Source: Hemerocallis citrina
Taxonomy: Eukaryota; Streptophyta; Magnoliopsida; Asparagales; Asphodelaceae
Assembly: GCA_017893485.1 (NCBI GenBank)
Contig: CM030363.1
Location: 85,949,730-86,013,729 of the forward strand
Length of the DNA stretch: 64,000 nt
Direction: 5' to 3'
In this document: in pieces, positions 52,670 through 64,000 of the stretch
Layout of the letters: each line of letters opens with the position of its first letter
Position numbering within the stretch: position 1 is the first letter of the stretch
Position numbers and translations under genes: made by a program
The notes under the pieces: generated by a model
Told to the model about the DNA's origin: nothing
Seen by the model: only the letters and a program-made list of their open reading frames with translations
Database searches by the model: none

Positions 52670-53292
52670 TAAGGGTGGCAATTGGTCCGAACCCAACCCG
52701 GACCTGCCTAGGTCCGACCTGATAATTAGCGGGCTTGGACTAATAATTCTCATTTTGGGTCGGGCTCGGGCTCAAATTTTTAGGTCCAAGGAAATTCGGG
52801 TCGGGCTCGTGCCCAAGTACTTCGGCCCGATGGGCCAGAATTAAATTTTTGTATGTGCGTGTGTATGTCTATGTATACATTATGTATATTTATGCATGAG
52901 TATTTTTTAAAGAAAACATTCATGTAAGTAAGTTAAAATGAGTGTTAAAGTTTATAGATAGAGAAATTATGCCTTGTATTTAAAATTAAATCAAAATAGA
53001 CAAATTAGATGTTAATTAGTCAAAAGTTTGTAGCATTTCTAATATTGTTTTTTTTTATCATATATTATTCTTGATATAGTTTTATATTATGAGAAAGTTA
53101 TATATTAGAATATGCACAAGTAGTTTGGGCCTAGGCCCGAATCTATTTTCGGGCCTAACTCGGGCCCAGGTCTGGGCATAAAATTTTAAGCCCGAAGAAA
53201 AGTCGGGCCGGGTTTAGGCCTATATTTTAAACTTCGGGCTCAGACCCGGGCCTATATGGATCCGGCCCAAACCCGATCCGTTGCTAGCCCTA
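52670..53292. mobile_element. hAT-type MITE, 623 bp, TSD CTTTAATT
   Basis: A perfect 8-bp duplication, CTTTAATT, lies at 52662-52669 and 53293-53300. Ends are TAAGGGTGGCAA and (reverse complement) TAGGGCTAGCAA. The subterminal regions are rich in CGGGTCGGGC/GGCCCGA words on both sides of an AT-rich centre. A similar CCGAACC/GGGTTCGGG fragment lies at about 58770-58930. Confidence 0.8.
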
Positions 53293-53300
53293 CTTTAATT

Positions 53301-53861
53301 AGTCCCAAATCGCCAAAACAAATTAGTTGATGAAAGAATTTTGTTAACTGAGATGGTTGTTGATTTAGGTAATGCCTAACAGGTTTTTTGGGTTTAAAAG
53401 ACTCCAAGTTTGTAAGTTTTAGGTTACCACTTGACCTTCTACTTTATACCCGATGCCTGATCCTAAAGAAGCGGGTTGAGGACGTGCTAGAGTCTGTAAG
53501 GCCCATCCCATCTGACATCCTTAGATCGAGCCAAAAATTATGAAAATACTTGATGATTAACATGTGCATTGCAAATATTTTAAAAATATTTTTGAGGGTG
53601 CTTTTGGAATATTTCTCACGGTTGGAGGAGTAATCATTAGGAATGAGCCATGTCTATTGAGAAGTTGAAAAGTTAAGAAAAATGGAAGGGAACCTCATAC
53701 TTGGAGGAAAAATTTCCTCAAATGGAGTAGTTATACTAATGGTAAGACTTCGTACGTCCATACTATTTATTATGATTCCAATGTCATTAGACATGCGTGT
53801 ACAAAAAATCAAGTCATTTGGACGCTTCTTGCACATGCATTTCATTGCACCAATTTTCTAT
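53301..53861. other. Intergenic, no gene seen
   Basis: Only short chance frames. Nothing recognised. Confidence 0.6.
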
Positions 53862-53870
53862 AATATTGAA

Positions 53871-56800
53871 GGGTGAAGGACCTATCGACACCTAAGTTTA
53901 TGGTAATATCCTAAACACATCTGAAGTGACGGTAATACCCTAATAATACCTAAACTTTTTAAAATTGGACCCATATGCACCTGCCGTCCACTTCTATTAG
54001 TTTTTTAACAGTTAAGGGGTGAAATTACTTTTTTACCCCATGGCTTAATAATTTCTTAAAAGTTCCTAAAAATTCCTAAAAGAATCCTTAAATTTTCCTT
54101 TAAAATTTCCTTTAAATTTCCTTTAAAATTTCCTTTAAAATTATTTTAAAATTCCTTTAAAAATTCTTTAAACATTCCTTAAAAATTCCTTAAAATTTTC
54201 TTTCAAATTACTTTAAAAACAGAACAAAACGTTCTTCAAAATTGAGTCTATTTTTTCAACTGAGAGTACCAACTGAACAAAAAAATATTTCAAAATTCGT
54301 TAAAATTTTTGTTCTCTAAATCCTTAACAGCAGCCATAGTTTGTTCAGAACCAAAAATCTTTAATTATCATATATCAGTATATCATAACATAAAAAACAA
54401 ACAAATTATTGAGAACCAACATAGAACAAAGAGTTTATTACATAACATGAAACAATTACATAACATGAAACAATTATATAATCAATATTACATAACATGA
54501 AATAATTACACAATCAATAGTACAGAACAAGGTAAGCTACTGCTTCTTGTTCTTCTTCTGTTGCTGCCAAACCACAATTTTTTTTAGGAATAATCATGTA
54601 TTAACAGAGAGCAAAGGATTAATAGAGAGCAATGATTTCCTTACTCAAAACCAAAATAAGCACTATTTAGAATTAACAGAGAGCAAAGGATCATTACTCA
54701 AAACCAAAATAAGTATCAATGTTCATTAAGTTATAGTCATCACTGCCACAGGAATATAAGAGTAACAAGCAAGGAGAAGTCAACTACGCTTGCATAAATA
54801 AATTAATATACCAACAGAATTTACTTGAAACAAAACTTAATATTATCAAATAAACCAGATCTGAACAAGTCAATAATTCTGGGACACATTGCCCAATACA
54901 AATAACCCAAGTAGCAGATACATTTATTCAAAATAAGCAACATGAAATAATAATAATAGCAAGAACTCCAGCATATAAAATCTCAAATCACCTACTCCCC
55001 CGGGCAGCTGATCTCCATAATCTGTAATTTAATAAATTGCAGGAAGAGGAAAAAAAAAAATAAACGTCCGTCAATGTAAGTTACGGGCCGCTTGTAGTAC
55101 AGACAAAAGTACATGGGAAATAAACAAATAGAGAGTAATAGCGGAAACAAACATAGCATGGAATAGGCATGTCAACATAACAGGATAATTAACATGAATT
55201 AGGAAACAAGATCAAGTAACATGATATACTAACATGGTACGGGTAACATGTAACAGGTGTCAAGTGTCATGCATGTAGGTAAATAGGTAAACAGGTACAC
55301 ATGTAGCATGTACAGGTATCATGTAATAGGTGTCATGTTATGTCAAGTCTTGTATTTATTTCTATCTAGGTAGCACTTCATGCGTCCCAAACTTTTACGA
55401 TATGGTTGCTACATTCAAACACGTTACGTTTAGATTTCGTAAAGGAGGCTATAGGGCCGCGTACTCAGGGATTAGGAAAACAGGAATAGGAATATGTACA
55501 GATATAGGTACAGGTAGAACCTACTGGTCCTCTTCTGAGTACACCTTCCTATAGGGAAGCATCCAGTCAGGTAATCTGGTAAACAGGCTCGTGTATCATA
55601 TAGTCATGAACACGTAACAGGTGGGAAACACGGGCCCCCTTATAAGTACACATTTCTATATTTTCCACTACTAGATCTTTCCCTTAACCCCGACTTAGTT
55701 ATTTTGTTATTATTATCAAACAGGAATGTATGTGTCACAAACAGGGCAAGAATAACATGGTATAAACATATAACAGGCTCAAGTTGAAAGATAAACATGT
55801 ACAGGAGACAGACAACACATAAAAGGATAAAACAACGAAAATTCTAGTTCAGAACAGCAAGACAGTACTGCGCTAAATCTGGTATTTTCGTTGCTACAAA
55901 TTTGTAAATCTGGATCTGTCAAAAAATCTGAAAAATAGACTCTTGGCCGAATCCAATAAATATATATAAGTCATATGGTATTTCACAAAAACATGACTCA
56001 AAACAGAATTGTATCCAGAAAATATGTTCAGGCAGAAATCAGAAGTTTGTATTCATAGACAAGAAACTGGCATTAAAACTTACTGATTAAATCCACGAAA
56101 AACCTAGGGTATTCCCTAGTATGTTTAGCACTAGAAAATAAAGTTTTCATAATTTTCCAACATAGATAGAATAGTCAAGTAAAATCAGAAAGCAGCAAGA
56201 TACAGAAAGTTTGTAAATCTGGAATCATAAACACAACAGTACTAAAACAGTAATAGATTACAAAATATAAATCGGAATCCAGATCTGTCAAAAGGGTGAT
56301 AAAATAGATACAGTAGGCTAAAATTCATATTCACAAAGTTTTTGTAAACAACAAATTGAGTCAGGTTGAATTTATGTTTCTTTACTGAACAGTATGAAAA
56401 TTCTGCTAGTATAGTAGTTGTTTGCAAGTATAGAATAGTGTATAAAAGTTATTAATTAAATCCACAAAAATTAGGGGTTAATCCTAATCAGGTCTAGTTG
56501 TACTCAGTAAAATATTGGACCAAAATATTATCTTTAACATCAGTATATAAATAAATAACCATACAGAATTCATATAAAACAGAATCTGGACTTTTAAACA
56601 CCTCTGTAGTAAAACAACAATAACTTGCAACTCACAAATCGAAACTGAGATCTGTCAGAAATTCTGGAAAGTAGAGAGTGTTCTCTATAATTCATATTCA
56701 TAAATAATTTTCATTTACTGACCTTAATAGAGTCTAAAATACTAAACAAAAACGGGGTAACAAAAAGACAGAAATATCCTTTCTGCATAAAATCAACTAG

Positions 56801-58396
56801 TTCATACGAAACTTATCCAAATCATAATAAAATATGAAACATGGTATACTAGATGTCCAAGCAACATGGTATAGAGCATTTACCAAGCCTACAACAGTTA
56901 TACTACGACGAACCCATCAAACACACAAGATCATACAACACCTCATAATTCACAAATACATGCATGTACACAAGAATTGATTATCTCTACGTCTAAATTC
57001 ATGTCGTGTGTGTAACGAGACAACTACGGGCGGATCAACACATAGAGACAAGATATAACAGGAGTTTTGTACAAGAATTGTCTCTAGAACACAACTACAC
57101 TACAGGCGGTATTTAGTACTTGTATTTACAACAGAAATTAATACAAGTTTCTTGCCTTATAGTCGATGACAAAAACGACGATGCAAAGAGAATAACGTGA
57201 ACAGATTTTCGGGCATGAACTCAACGAACGAATCACGAACGAACAAACGAATTATGAGCACACGAGATCCAACACACGCACTCAAGAGAGGGTAGCGGAA
57301 GGACTGGATGAGAAGACGACGACGACCAAGGGGACAGTCGACGGGGACAGCGACGGCACATGAAGCTGTCGTTGCTGCTATTCTTTCGTCGAAGGGGCAC
57401 AGGCAGTCGGGAGCATGGCGACGGAGCGTTGCGACAGGAGAAGGGCGGGGGACTAGGGCGATGCGACGACGGTTTGCTGGCGTCTTCGGGAGCTCGTGAC
57501 TGCAGCGAGCTGTTGCTGTCGAGGAGAGGCGCGACTGGGGGAGGGAGCACCGGGAGGGGGTTTGGTAGGAGGTCGGGTGACGCTACAGGGCTTTTGACGC
57601 AGCGGGAGGAGAAGGGAAGGAGGAGGGCGCCAGAGGTAGAGGGAGATGATCGGGAGGAAGGCGGCTAGGGTTTAAATATGATAGGGCTTCGGTATACACG
57701 GGGGGGGGGGGGGGGGGTTATATATATAAGGAGTTAGGGTTTTGGGGTTCTGATGGTTAACGGGTGGCTTGATAATGGGTATCAGGTAGGGATCCAATAG
57801 GGTTTATAGGGTAGGGTTTTAGGGTTTAGACAATATATGTGGGTTATTAAATGGGTTCCAACAAGAATTAGAATAGGATTTAAAATGAATGAATAAAATA
57901 GGACGTGAACAATTTAAAATAAAGAGGATAAAAAAAAATAATAGCTCGATAAAACAGAGACGAAACAACAGGCTGACAATTGAATCAAGAAGGTCAAATA
58001 AAAAGGCGAAAAATCAAATAGATGAATAAATTGAAAAAGAAGATCCAATACGAGGTTCAAAAAGAGATACAATGTGAATAAATACATAAAAAGAAAAACA
58101 CCCAAAAATACAGAAAGTGGGAAAGAGGGGTTACACAGGCAAAGGAGAGAGAAGAAGAGTAGGGGTTTAAATATTTTTTGGAGAGAGATATTTTTGTAAT
58201 TTCACATGTCACTTAACAGGTTTAAACTCGTTAAGAGGCATATTCCTAGAATATTCCATAAAATTAACTGAGAAATAAATGGCGGGGGCCTTTAGGTCCA
58301 AATGATAAAAGTTTGGGTGCTATTGGGGTATTTTTTTTACTTTAGGTGTGTGTAGGTAATTTATACTAACTTTAGGTGCCAATAGGTCATTCACCC
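53871..58396. mobile_element. Mutator-like (MULE) non-autonomous element containing an LTR
   Basis: Left end GGGTGAAGGACCTATCGACA and right end (reverse complement) GGGTGAATGACCTATTGGCA start an imperfect terminal inverted repeat that can be followed for roughly 115 bp (for example CACCTAA, AAACTTTT, TTGGACC in both). Flanking nonamers AATATTGAA (53862-53870) and ATTATTGAA (58397-58405) match at eight of nine, the duplication length of Mutator elements. The left interior has TTCCTTTAAAA-type short repeats (54060-54210) and CATAACATGAAACAATTA repeats (54445-54510). No transposase is present. Confidence 0.72.
54751..58135 (-). repeat. LTR of family B, 3'-end truncated, inside the MULE
   Basis: Colinear with the solo LTR at 24205-27553. 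On the minus strand it starts TGTAACCCCTC at 58135 but lacks the last approximately 100 bp (the part at 24205-24305), so no target duplication can be defined. It has the AAG|GC donor-like junction at 57155/57156 and a G run of about 19 near 57700-57718. GC-rich leader frames (57230-57670) are compositional. Confidence 0.85.
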
Positions 58397-58405
58397 ATTA
58401 TTGAA

Positions 58406-59539
58406 AAACTATTCGTTTTTGCTACACTTAAAACGTAGATAAAAGATCTCCAAACCAAATCAATAAGGAGAAAGACCATCAATATTTTCAATACCTTATG
58501 CTTCGCATGTGCAACAGCCATGCAGGATAAAACTAGATCTATCATTGCAGGAACCACACCGGCTTGGTTGTGGACAAAACAGAAAAACTGAGCCCTTGCT
58601 TTAAAGGCAAATCAAGATGTTGTAAAAATTTGGAAAGCTAACATTTATTTGCCACTGAGAGAATAAATAAGCGAGGTTTTCAAATAGAATTGAACAGATA
58701 AGATCACACTCATAAGGCACATGCCCGATGAAGAGAGTTGTTCGCAGCTCGAGTTGAGTGGGTTTTAGATGTTCTTTGAGTCCGAACCTGAAAGTAAGGG
58801 CGAGTTTTTAAGATTTCCAAAACCCGCATGAAATCTAAGGTACTTAAAGCCGAACCGGAACCCACGGGTTCGGGCGGGTTTCAAGTTCGGGTCGGGTCTT
58901 AAAAGTTGGGTTCAGATTCGGACGGGTGAACCTCATTGAATACAAATATTGGAACATTGTTTGTAGTAATTTCAAAATATAACGATATCATTCAATATTT
59001 AACTAAAAAAATGCACATGTTGACTTCAATGCACAACATTATATATTATCCCAAAATATACAACCTCCATCAATTTATACATACATAAATTACGAACACC
59101 TCAATTTATACATATACGAATACTAGTAAGTTTTTAGCAATTCAATTTGGGAGTGGGCATAGAATATGGAGCCATCATCTTATTATAAAGAGGATGGGTA
59201 TTTAGCCACCCATCTTCTTAGATGAATGGTTGTGAGAGAAAAAAATAAAGCAAGATATTCTCAAATTAGAACAACATGGCTCTTATACCAAATTCTATAC
59301 ATGATCTAAAATGTGCTTTCATATATGATTATTACTAATGGATTTAAAGCACATGAAGTAATTTAAGACAATTCCTTAATAAGGAATTTCAAAAGAAATC
59401 GAATGCACCATTTCATAAATGGTACTGTGGTAATATGACAAAAGAAAAAAAGATTATTTTATAAAAATAAATATTAAGAAATTCTCTAATAGATTAGAAC
59501 ATTTTGTGCCTTTGTTTTTGAACTATTATATAGCAAAGA
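58406..59539. other. Intergenic, no gene seen
   Basis: AT-rich and stop-rich. It contains a fragment (about 58770-58930) with CCGAACCGGAACCC and GGGTTCGGGCGGG words, related in style to the hAT-type MITE at 52670. Confidence 0.6.
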
Positions 59540-60282
59540 ATAAATGTACCAGAAGAACAATTTAAACAGTAAAAAACTGGTACGGGCAAACCAATCATAG
59601 GATTATTTCCTCCTTCAGAACCATTGAGGATGTAAGGAATTCGTGCTTCTAATATAGAGGCAAGTCCATATGTTAAAGTATCCAAAAAGGACGATGAAAC
59701 ACAAACAGTTTAATAAACTTTTTAAGCAGCACAACTACTCTAATTTATACTTATAAGTAGTTGGACAACAATTATCTAGAATTGAAGATACAATTACAAA
59801 ACTTAATAATAAATTAGAAACAAAAATTTCTAATTTTATTAGAATTGGGAGTAAAGCCGTTATACAGCAAAATAGACAAGTAACATTACAATTTAATCCA
59901 AAAATATCTGGATTCAAATTACAAAAGGAAGGATCGAGTTCAAAAGATATTACTTCTGATGTACTAGAAGCTTTAACCAAAAAATAAATAATTAAATAAA
60001 ATAAGATTCAAAATTACGAATCATTGAAGGCGAACCATCAACCATACCATTAGAATTTTCTGATAATTAGGATGATATACTTTCTAGTGAAGACAATTCA
60101 TCACAAGAATTAATCGATTTAAATCAAATCAGTAATACTGAAATGGAATTTAGAGAAATAAATAAAATTTCTGAACATAAACCCCGAAGGATCCATGACC
60201 AACACCAATTGATGTGTTATTTGAAGAAAATGATGTTTTTAGGCAAAAAGCTTTTAGTAGTTCATACATATATGAGTGGAAT
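59540..60282 (+). pseudogene. Pararetrovirus-like gag/coat-region remnant, left part
   Basis: Plus-strand frames with several stops and shifts encode pieces such as PPSEPL, IEASPYVKVSKKDDETQTV, QQLSRIEDTITKLNNKLETK and, near 60140-60280, an acidic segment leading to the YIYEWN region. This pattern resembles the segment N-terminal to the zinc finger in polyproteins of caulimovirid-like endogenous elements of plants. Without a search I cannot separate these from a related LTR element. It is thoroughly broken and is continued after the solo LTR at 63800. Confidence 0.45.
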
Positions 60283-63200
60283 TATAACCCCTGTTTTTCA
60301 TTTTATGTATTTTTGGGTGTTTTTTTTTGTGTGTATTTATTCACATTGTATTTCTTTTAGACCGTGTTTTGGATCTTCATTTTTTATTTATCCATTTATT
60401 TGATTTGTCGTCTTCTTATTTGATCTTCTTGATTCATTGCTGTATATTATTTTATCTCTGTTTGATCAAGCCATTATTTTGATCCCCATTATTTTAATTG
60501 TTCATGTCCTATTTCAATTATTCGTTTTGTTCCCATCCTATTTGTTTTGGTTCATCCTGTATTTTTCTATTTTGATCTATGTATACCCAATCCTATTCAA
60601 AACTCTATTTCTTTTGGATCCTAAAACCCACAAAACACCTAACCCATTTAAACTCCTACCCGTTATACTTATAACCCATTAACCCGTTATACCCATCTGC
60701 ATAACCCTCATATCTAACCACTCTCTCTATATATATATATATATACACTCATGCATTATTACCCTACCCATCCGAACAAAAACCCTAGCCGCGTAACCCA
60801 TCTCTCCGACCTTTTCCTCCCTGCTCCCCTACCCCTGTGCTCCTCCCACCTGCAGCGCCGACCAGCAGCCCCCGACACAACCAGTCGCCCGCTGCACCGC
60901 CCTACACCTGTAGCACCTTAGCACCCTGGTCCCCTGCCTCCTGTCGCGGCTTCGCAGTGCCGTAACTCCCAGCGCCGCCCCATTTCCCGGTGATGCCTCC
61001 CTCCGTCGACGTGTTGCAGTAAAGCCAGCAGCCATTCGCACCGCCAGCCTCCTCTCCCTGCCTCCCTGCGTCGACCACAGCAACAACAGTCGCAGCACCG
61101 TAGCCCACTGCCGTTGCCGTCTCTCTCTCCCTTGTGCTCTCTTCTGTGCGTGTGTTAGATCTCGTTGTGATCGTGTGTTCGTTATGATTTTGTTGTTCGT
61201 GAGTCGTGTTTGGGTTCGTCGTTCGTTCGTTGAGTTCGTTGCCCGGGAATCCGTTCCCATTATTCTCTTTGCATCGTTGTTTTTGTCGTCGACTATAAGG
61301 CAAGTAACTTGTATTCTTTTTGTTGTATAATATAAGTACTAAATACCGCCTGTAGTGTAGTTACTTCAAGATCTATCCCCATGAAATCTCTTGTTTGATC
61401 TTGTCTCTAATTGTTGATCCATCAGTGGTCGTCTCGTTACACACACGACATGAAATAACTTAGAAATAATCTAGATTCTTAATATATATACATGCATGTT
61501 GTTCGTGATCCCTAATGTGTTGTATGATCTCGTATGCTTGATGTGTTGTTAGTAGTAGTATGACTCGTTGTAGACTTGTCAAACATCCTATACCATGTTG
61601 CTTGAACATCTAGTTACCATATTTCGTATTTTATTATGATTTGGATGAGTTTCTTATGACCTAGTTGATTTCATGCATGAAGAATATTTCTATTTTTGTT
61701 GTACCCCCGTTTTTTGTTCAGTATTTTAAACCCTATTAAGTTCAGTATATGAAAATTATTTGTGAATATGAAATATAGAGAATTCTGTCTACTTTCTAGA
61801 TTTTCTGACAAATCTCAGTTTCGATTTATGAGTTGCAAGTTATGACTATTTTACAACAGATGTGTTTAAAATTCCATATTAAGTTTTATGTGAATTCTGG
61901 AGGATAATTTATTTTTATACTAATGTTAAAGACAATATTTTGATCCAATATTTTGCTGAGTATAACTAGACTTGATTGGGATTAACCCCTATTATTTTTG
62001 GATTTAATTGACAACTTTTAGAAACTATTCTATACTTGCAAACAACTACTACACTTGCAGAATTTTCATACTTTCAGTAAAGAACCTAAATTTCGGTCCG
62101 ATTCTATTTGCTGTTTACAAAAACTTTGTGAATATGAATTGTAACCTAATGTATCTATTGATCACCCTTTTGACGGATCTGAATTTTGATTTATATTTTG
62201 TAAGATATTGTTGTTTTAGTACTGCTGTGTTTATGATTTCAGATTCACAAAACTGCTGTATCTTGCTGCTTTCTGATTTTTCTTGACTACTCTATCTATG
62301 TTGGAAAATTATGAAACTTTATATTCTGATACTAAATATACTCGGGAATACCCCAGATTGTTCTTAAATTTAATCAGTAAGTTTTTATGCGGTTTTCCTG
62401 TTTATGAATACAAACTTCTGATTTTTGGATGAACACGTTTTCTTGACACAATTCTGTTTTGAGTCATATTTTTGTGAAATACCATATGACTTATATATAT
62501 TTATTGAATTTGGCTGGGAGTCTATTTTCTAGATTTTATGACGAATCCATATTTGCATGTCCGTGGCAACGGGAATCCCAGATTTGGTGCAGTACTGTCT
62601 TGCTGTCCTGAACTAGAATTTTCATTGTCTTAGTCTATTTTAAGTCTTTTATCATCCGTTCATGTCCTTTTTTCAACTTGTACTTGTCCCTTGTTGTCTC
62701 TCCAGGTTTCTTGATTTGTTTGTGCACATCCATGCTTGCTTGAATAATAATAATAAGATACTAAGCCGGGGTTTAAACGGAAAGATCTAATAGTGGAAAA
62801 TACAGAAACGTGTACACAGAAAGGGATCTATAGATCCTACGTGATTACTTGATACTTGAGTCTTGATACTTGAGGCTTGATACTCGATTACTTGATACTT
62901 GATACTTGAGGCTTGATACTTGATACTTGATTACTTGATACTTGTCCCTGAGACACTGCCCTCTATGATCCACTATGAAATCTAAAATAAAATTGTTCGA
63001 ATGTAACAACCATGTGGTAAAAACCTGGGACGCATGAAGTGCAACCTAGATAGGATTAGATACAAGACTTGAACATGATCACTTGACACTTGATACTTGT
63101 TATTGTACCGGATACTTGATTCTTGACATTTGGTACATGTTACTCATTGCATGATACTTGTTTACTTGACGCTTTTTATATGCCACTTGCACTCGTTCAT

Positions 63201-63799
63201 CTTGCCAAGCTAGTTGTTCCTGTTCTTGTCTGGAGTTAGTTCTCTATTTTGTTGTTATATCTTTCCATGTCATTCTTGCTTCTGCTGTTACTCTATACTT
63301 GTTTATTTCTCTTTCTTGTACTTATTTTCTGCACTACAAGCGGTCCGTAACTTGCATTGATAGGAGTTTTGTTTCTCTTTCCTTTACCTGCAATTTGTTA
63401 ACTTACAGATTATGGTGATCAGCTGCCCGATGGAGTAGGTGATCTGAGATTCTAGTTGGCTGGAGATTTTGCTATATCTATTTATTTTCTTATTGCTTAT
63501 CTTGAATAATTGTACTTGGTTGCATGGATTATTTTGTATTGGGCTTTGTGTCACAAACTTGTGTTTTATTCCAAACATGATTATTTGAAATTCAGTATTT
63601 TTGTTTTTTATTTCAAGTAATCTTGTTGACTATATTGATTCAGTTATGCATGCGTGGTTGACTATTCTTCTTGTATCTCTCTTGTTTATACTCGTGCTTA
63701 TTGTAAAGATATTGACAGCTTATGGGTGATGAAAATCATTCGCTGGACTTAGTCACGTATCCGTATTTTGTATTCTCTTTTGGGAAGCGGGGTGTGACA
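60283..63799 (+). repeat. Solo LTR (family B), 3517 bp, TSD GGAAT
   Basis: GGAAT at 60278-60282 and 63800-63804. It starts TATAACCCCTG (the usual TG has mutated to TA) and ends GGGGTGTGACA. Orientation is opposite to the other two family B LTRs. It contains a TA microsatellite with TATATATA (about 60728-60746) as TATA region, a GC-rich leader (60780-61140), the AAG|GCAAGTAA junction at 61299/61300, and an array of ACTTGATACTTGAG-type repeats (62850-62945 and 63075-63175). No gene. Confidence 0.93.
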
Positions 63800-64000
63800 G
63801 GAATATTGATGGTTATACTGAAAGCCAAATTAATAATCAAATACATCAAATGCTGATGTTAGCAAATGTAGCTAAGCATAATGGTAATTCTGATAAGTTC
63901 ACAGCTGCTTTCATTACTTGTGGTTTTACATGAATTTTGAAAGGTTGGTGGCAAAATTTAAGTGTAGAAAATAGAAATGAAGTGTTAAGAGATATTAAAC
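63800..64000 (+). pseudogene. Pararetrovirus-like gag/coat-region remnant, right part
   Basis: Directly continues 59540-60282 across the solo LTR. It encodes IDGYTESQINNQIHQMLML, then NGNSDKFTAAFITCGFT, a stop, and LKGWWQNL, matching a domain of unknown function (DUF7746-like, from memory) in plant endogenous pararetrovirus-like and related polyproteins. It runs out of the window. Confidence 0.5.

Noticed and set aside
57233..57668. Frames of 63-105 codons near 57.4 kb
   Set aside because: Same GC-rich leader of the truncated family B LTR.
60829..61303. Frames of 133-143 codons on the minus strand
   Set aside because: Antisense through the GC-rich leader of the solo LTR at 60283; no conserved counterpart in the other copies.

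Overview
The window is a block of nested transposable elements from a flowering plant, most probably a eudicot. The evidence is tRNA-iMet primer sites on Ty3/gypsy elements, a Tekay/Del-type chromodomain, Tat-lineage pol with two RNase H domains, hAT and Mutator-like insertions, and LONELY GUY (LOG) cytokinin-activating enzyme sequences. I see no ordinary single-copy host gene with its own exon-intron structure. The only recognisable host-derived genes are two intronless LOG copies, and both sit inside a retroelement.

Layout, left to right. 1-5191 is the 3' half of a Ty3 chromovirus (copy A: broken RNase H-integrase-chromodomain, then a 3.26 kb LTR). It is inserted into the left LTR of a minus-strand retroelement array, 5192-18609, with the order LTR / internal / LTR / internal / LTR. 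Each internal region keeps a primer site, a gag-like ORF with two CCHC knuckles, a scrap of protease, a LOG-like ORF and a polypurine tract. That array ends exactly at 18609, inside a Tat-lineage Ty3 element (18610-29891, minus strand; 5' LTR at 29394-29891, antisense ORF, 55-bp tandem repeats). The Tat element is itself split by a 3.35 kb solo LTR (24205-27553, target duplication GTCTC). 29892-31475 holds LTR fragments. 31476-34779 is another solo LTR (duplication AGGGG) followed by a second, older Tat remnant.

35980-48019 is a complete Ty3 chromovirus of the same family as copy A (duplication TGCAC, LTRs nearly identical, so a young insertion). It carries an extra acidic/coiled-coil ORF before gag, an 87-bp intron-like segment with an in-frame stop between gag and pol, and a frameshifted integrase that also lacks the catalytic Glu. 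It landed inside a miniature LTR element with 74-bp terminal repeats (35815-35979 plus 48020-48134).

48135-58396 is mainly DNA transposons: two hAT-like elements with 8-bp duplications, a foldback MITE with TA duplications, a hAT-type MITE, and a Mutator-like element (53871-58396) that contains a 5'-truncated LTR. 59540-64000 holds decayed coding sequence of a pararetrovirus-like gag/coat region, split by a 3.5 kb solo LTR (60283-63799, duplication GGAAT).

The most interesting items are the LOG-carrying chimeric retroelement and its tandem amplification, a hairpin before the polypurine tract whose pairing survives by compensatory change, the gag-pol intron, the extra upstream ORF, twin tRNA-like modules inside LTRs, twin G-boxes at fixed 11-bp spacing in four LTR types, and recurrent splice-donor-like sites (including GC donors) in LTR leaders. 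All boundaries were read by eye; divergence figures are eye counts and family names are inferred from motifs.
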